From JBJFGR01 sp051892875 (GTDB taxonomy: Bacteria > Pseudomonadota > Gammaproteobacteria > Enterobacterales > Succinivibrionaceae), in contig JBJFGR010000111.1 in the NCBI GenBank assembly GCA_051892875.1, positions 1-8,439 on the forward strand: a stretch of DNA of 8,439 nt, written 5' to 3'. The notes under the pieces were generated by a model, which was not told where the DNA came from, did not search any database, and worked only from the letters and a program-made list of their open reading frames with translations. The position numbers were made by a program, and so were the translations under genes. This document shows, piece after piece, positions 6,524-8,439 of the stretch (positions are counted from its first letter, which is position 1; every line of letters starts with the position of its first letter).

Positions 6524-6652
6524 CTCAAATATTTTTCTATGATCTAATTTTCATAACTATTATAAGCTTGTATTATAATTTTTTTAATGTAAGTACATTA
6601 AAACTGATCTACGTACTGTTTATTATTTTTCATATTGTAATGGTCTTTGGGG

Positions 6653-6696
6653 CCACCAACACCAGCGAAAAAAGAAGCACAAGTTAATTTTGTCAT
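6653..6696 (-). pseudogene. Truncated 5' remnant of C5 methyltransferase gene
   Basis: The minus strand reads MTKLTCASFFAGVG plus most of the next Gly codon, identical in protein sequence to the start of the intact methyltransferase at 4062. It then runs into unrelated sequence that closes at a stop at 6598, giving a 32-residue open frame with no methyltransferase function. Only one base differs from the intact copy in this part, a synonymous Phe codon change, so the duplication is fairly recent or has been homogenised. The candidate promoter and upstream bases are also kept. Confidence 0.88.
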
Positions 6697-6849
6697 ACAT
6701 ACAACCAACGATAAGTCAAATGTGGAAAATCATAATATAAATATTAAAAAAAAGCAAAAAAGTTAATCAGTTTTATAATTTTTTTTTGTTTTAGCAAAAA
6801 ATATGGGAAGGATTTCTTTACTACAATATACAAAAATTCCCAAATTTTA
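6653..6849. repeat. Direct repeat copy B (duplicate of the methyltransferase 5' region)
   Basis: This is the second copy of the sequence at 4019-4256. Within it, AGCAAAAA occurs twice (6753-6760 and 6793-6800), bracketing 40 bases absent from copy A. The distal part forms an inverted repeat, AAAATATGGGAA (about 6798-6809) against TTCCCAAATTTT (6837-6848), with one mismatch in twelve pairs. Similarity to copy A ends at 6652 on the left, inside codon 15 of the gene fragment, and at about 6849 on the right. Confidence 0.9.
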
Positions 6850-6926
6850 CAATTTATAGGTAAATTTAAAATTTCTTTTTTACTAAATATTATGGATCAA
6901 TCACTTTATTTATGTGATTTAAATAA

Positions 6927-7046
6927 ATTGAAGGTATAAATCAAAAGATTAAAACTCTAAGAAGGCATGGTTATGGCTACCCTGATGATAAATACTTCTT
7001 CCTAAAGATAATGGATGTTAGTATAAAGAAGTATATTAGAAATTAG
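6927..7046 (+). pseudogene. Decayed transposase C-terminus (ISL3-like)
   Basis: A plus-strand open stretch of 39 codons without a start translates as IEGINQKIKTLRRHGYGYPD followed by DKYFFLKIMDVSIKKYIRN and a stop. A terminal block of the form N-x-K-I-K-x-L-(K/R)-R-x-x-Y-G-(F/Y)-x-x-x-x-Y-F-x-L-K-I is characteristic of the end of ISL3-type transposases as I know them. Nothing else of the transposase is left: an in-frame stop precedes it and no upstream homology is seen. Similarity to other families with the same tail cannot be excluded. It lies right next to direct repeat copy B, which suggests repeated insertion and deletion in this spot. Confidence 0.5.
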
Positions 7047-7065
7047 AAATCAGAAATCAGAAATC
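7038..7065. repeat. Four tandem 7-base repeats (AGAAATY)
   Basis: AGAAATT is followed by three perfect AGAAATC units. The array overlaps the last codons of the transposase remnant. It is too short and too tightly packed for a CRISPR array and looks like a slippage-prone simple repeat. Confidence 0.85.
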
Positions 7066-7303
7066 ACATAAAATTAATGATTGAGCTTTTAAAAAAAAGC
7101 CATTAAATTACCTTTAAAAACATTCTCACATACCTCACTCGTATAATCATACCACAAAAATATTTTGTCAAATAAAATTCTTAAAAAGCTTATAAAATAA
7201 GAAATAAATAGACTGTTTTATCTAAAAAGGAAAATTTATTCAAAAAAATCTTGTGAGAAAATTCAAAGAAGAGTATTTATCATGAAAATGATCAAAACTA
7301 GAA
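7066..7303. other. AT-rich non-coding stretch downstream of the tRNA operon
   Basis: No gene is visible here. A weak hairpin GCTTTTAAAAAAAAGC lies at about 7085-7101 and another, ATCATGAAAATGAT, at about 7279-7292. Either might help end tRNA transcription on the minus strand, but neither is followed by a clear run of T. Confidence 0.4.
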
Positions 7304-7379
<76 letters not shown>

Positions 7380-7384
7380 ATTCA

Positions 7385-7460
7385 TGGTGGTCGCTATAGG
7401 GATCGAACCTATGACCTCCTCCTTGTAAGGGAGATGCTCTCCCAGCTGAGCTAAGCGACC
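7385..7460 (-). tRNA. tRNA-Val(TAC)
   Basis: A 76-base tRNA with encoded CCA, acceptor GGTCGCT with AGCGACC, anticodon stem TCTCC with GGAGG (one wobble pair) around the loop CTTACAA, and T stem ATAGG with CCTAT. The anticodon TAC decodes valine codons GTA and others by wobble. Only five bases separate it from the downstream tRNA-Lys. Confidence 0.97.
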
Positions 7461-7510
7461 AAAATCTGCGTTACCATTACACTGGAATAATCAACGATAA
7501 CATTTGTAAT

Positions 7511-7686
7511 TGGTGGTCGCTATAGGGATCGAACCTATGACCTCCTCCTTGTAAGGGAGATGCTCNNNNNNNNNNNNNNNNNNNNNNNNNNNNNNNNNNN
7601 NNNNNNNNNNNNNNNNNNNNNNNNNNNNNNNNNNNNNNNNNNNNNNNNNNNNNNNNNNNNNNNNNTCCCAGCTGAGCTAAGCGACC
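7511..7686 (-). tRNA. tRNA-Val(TAC) interrupted by an assembly gap
   Basis: Bases 7511-7565 and 7666-7686 are the 3' and 5' parts of a tRNA-Val identical to the neighbour at 7385-7460. Together they give exactly 76 bases with none missing or duplicated. Between them stand 100 N. Either this is one intact gene with a spurious gap, or the two parts belong to different tRNA-Val copies with unread DNA between. Confidence 0.85.
7566..7665. other. Assembly gap of 100 N
   Basis: Exactly 100 unknown bases, a number commonly used for gaps of unknown length. The break falls inside a repeated tRNA gene, where short-read assembly is expected to fail. Confidence 0.98.
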
Positions 7687-7692
7687 AAGACA

Positions 7693-7768
<76 letters not shown>

Positions 7769-7799
7769 TCACCATTATTGAAACATGCTACACTTGAAT

Positions 7800-7875
7800 T
7801 GGTGGGTCGTGACAGATTCGAACTGTCGACCAACGGATTAAAAGTCCGCTGCTCTACCGACTGAGCTAACGACCC
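7800..7875 (-). tRNA. tRNA-Lys(TTT)
   Basis: A 76-base tRNA with encoded CCA, acceptor GGGTCGT with ACGACCC, anticodon stem GCGGA with TCCGT (one wobble pair) around the loop CTTTTAA, and T stem GACAG with CTGTC. The anticodon TTT reads AAA and AAG. It is the first gene of the tRNA operon, about 40 bases downstream of a good promoter. Confidence 0.97.
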
Positions 7876-7915
7876 AACCTTCGTTGTGTTCGGCTTTGTG
7901 CCTCAACGGGATGCT

Positions 7916-7943
7916 ATATTACTAGATTTAAAAAATATTGCAA
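7916..7943 (-). promoter_or_regulatory. Promoter of the Lys/Val tRNA operon
   Basis: The minus strand has TTGCAA (7938-7943), a 16-base spacer and TAATAT (7916-7921), followed by the GC-rich discriminator AGCATCCCG. A GC-rich discriminator after a sigma-70 -10 is typical of stable-RNA promoters under stringent control. It stands out against the AT-rich surroundings and sits just ahead of the first tRNA. Confidence 0.65.
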
Positions 7944-8423
7944 GCACTTTTTTAAAAAAAATTTAACTTTTTATTTAAAATATTGATTTTTCGTATATTT
8001 TCATGCTTCAACCCCCTTTAAATTATTTTATTTATCTTTTTTTTGCGGAATAATTTTTAATTATAAAAAACTGTTTTTTATAATTTTTTTTGTAATTTTA
8101 TCTTTTTTTTCTCTATTTTTTTAATTTTAGTTTTTTCGTTTATAAACTTCTTGTAAAAAATCAGCCTAATTTTGTTACTACATATTCGATTCATATCAAA
8201 TAATCACGAATATCCAGACTCATGTGGTACACCGAGTTATAATCCACAATTTTTTTAATTTGCACATTCTTGCTATTTTTTCAAAATTATCTGTAATTTT
8301 TTTTAAACAAATTCGTTTAAAGAGCAAAGGGATATTTAAGATAACTTAAATTTAAAGATGATCTTAATTGAAGTTATCCAAAACTAAACAAACAGATTAT
8401 TTACATTTTATTCGGGGGTAGCA
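7944..8423. other. AT-rich intergenic region upstream of the tRNA operon and right-edge gene
   Basis: No gene is visible on either strand. Long T runs dominate 7944-8160. Two segments are less monotonous: 8185-8260, and 8331-8400 with a nested inverted repeat. A single TTATCCAAA at 8374-8382 resembles a DnaA box but stands alone. The region probably contains the promoter of the gene starting at 8424. Confidence 0.5.
8340..8378. promoter_or_regulatory. Nested inverted repeat upstream of the right-edge gene
   Basis: GATAACTT (8340-8347) and AAGTTATC (8371-8378) are perfect complements, and inside them AAGAT and ATCTT (8355-8365) form a second perfect pair around one base. The whole 39-base structure lies about 45 bases before the candidate start at 8424. 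It may be an operator or a cruciform-prone site; no function is proven. Confidence 0.35.
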
Positions 8424-8439
8424 ATGGACTCATTATATA
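8424..8439 (+). CDS. Start of an unidentified gene, cut by the window edge
   Basis: ATG GAC TCA TTA TAT opens a frame (MDSLY) five bases after a GGGGG (8414-8418), the only G run in this AT-rich region and a usable Shine-Dalgarno sequence. Five codons are too few to name the product. It runs divergently from the tRNA operon. Confidence 0.45.

Larger units (their letters stand above)
4257..6652. mobile_element. Inferred inserted restriction-modification module (HpaII-like)
   Basis: The HpaII-like methyltransferase-endonuclease operon and its own upstream DNA lie exactly between the two direct repeat copies. The copy on the right carries only the first 15 codons of the other methyltransferase gene, while the copy on the left is attached to the complete gene. 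Insertion of the module just upstream of that gene with a duplication of about 150-200 bases of target gives this picture directly. Insertions with long target duplication have been described for R-M units in bacterial genomes. No transposase or terminal inverted repeats are evident at the borders, so a homologous or duplicative event is more likely than transposition. Confidence 0.45.

Noticed and set aside
7038..7065. Tandem AGAAATC units as a CRISPR array
   Set aside because: Units are seven bases without spacers; CRISPR repeats are much longer and separated by unique spacers.
8374..8382. TTATCCAAA as a DnaA box of a replication origin
   Set aside because: Only one near-match was seen, without a cluster of boxes or an adjacent recognisable dnaA or origin gene.

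Overview
The window looks like part of a draft scaffold from an AT-rich gammaproteobacterium. The S15 and RuvC proteins closely resemble those of Escherichia coli, the rpsO leader carries the E. coli-type S15 autoregulatory hairpin, and a Lys/Val tRNA cluster with encoded CCA ends is present. The very low GC would suit an insect-gut Orbaceae-like or Pasteurellaceae-like lineage, but the sequence alone does not settle this.

Layout: (a) bases 1 to about 70 are GC-rich (41 of the first 60 bases are G or C). They encode the phosphoribosyl-pyrophosphate loop of a xanthine phosphoribosyltransferase from an apparently different genome, abruptly joined to host sequence. (b) rpsO with its leader and then ruvC, both on the minus strand. 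(c) About 870 bp of AT-rich DNA with no convincing gene. (d) A restriction-modification island at 1924-6428. It holds a plus-strand NgoFVII-family restriction endonuclease facing, tail to tail with 3 bp between, a minus-strand cytosine-C5 methyltransferase. Beyond these lies a second, minus-strand operon: an M.HpaII-like C5 methyltransferase followed by an HpaII-family endonuclease (predicted target CCGG) whose start overlaps the methyltransferase stop. (e) A direct repeat of the first 15 codons and the upstream region of the first methyltransferase gene, then a decayed piece that resembles the C-terminus of an ISL3-type transposase. (f) Five minus-strand tRNA genes (Lys-TTT, Lys-CTT, Val-TAC, Val-TAC, Lys-CTT in transcription order), one of them interrupted by a 100-N assembly gap. 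(g) An AT-rich stretch with the tRNA promoter, and finally the first codons of a plus-strand gene at the right edge.

The two R-M systems appear to be nested. The HpaII-like operon lies between two copies of a sequence that belongs to the 5' end of the first methyltransferase gene. This is the arrangement expected if the HpaII-like module entered there with a long target duplication, a mode described for restriction-modification units. Both copies keep a plausible methyltransferase promoter; only the left copy still drives a complete gene. Together the two systems would cut foreign DNA lacking cytosine methylation at CCGG and at a second, GC-rich site that cannot be fixed from sequence alone. 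No host-specificity controller (C protein) or Vsr endonuclease gene is visible.
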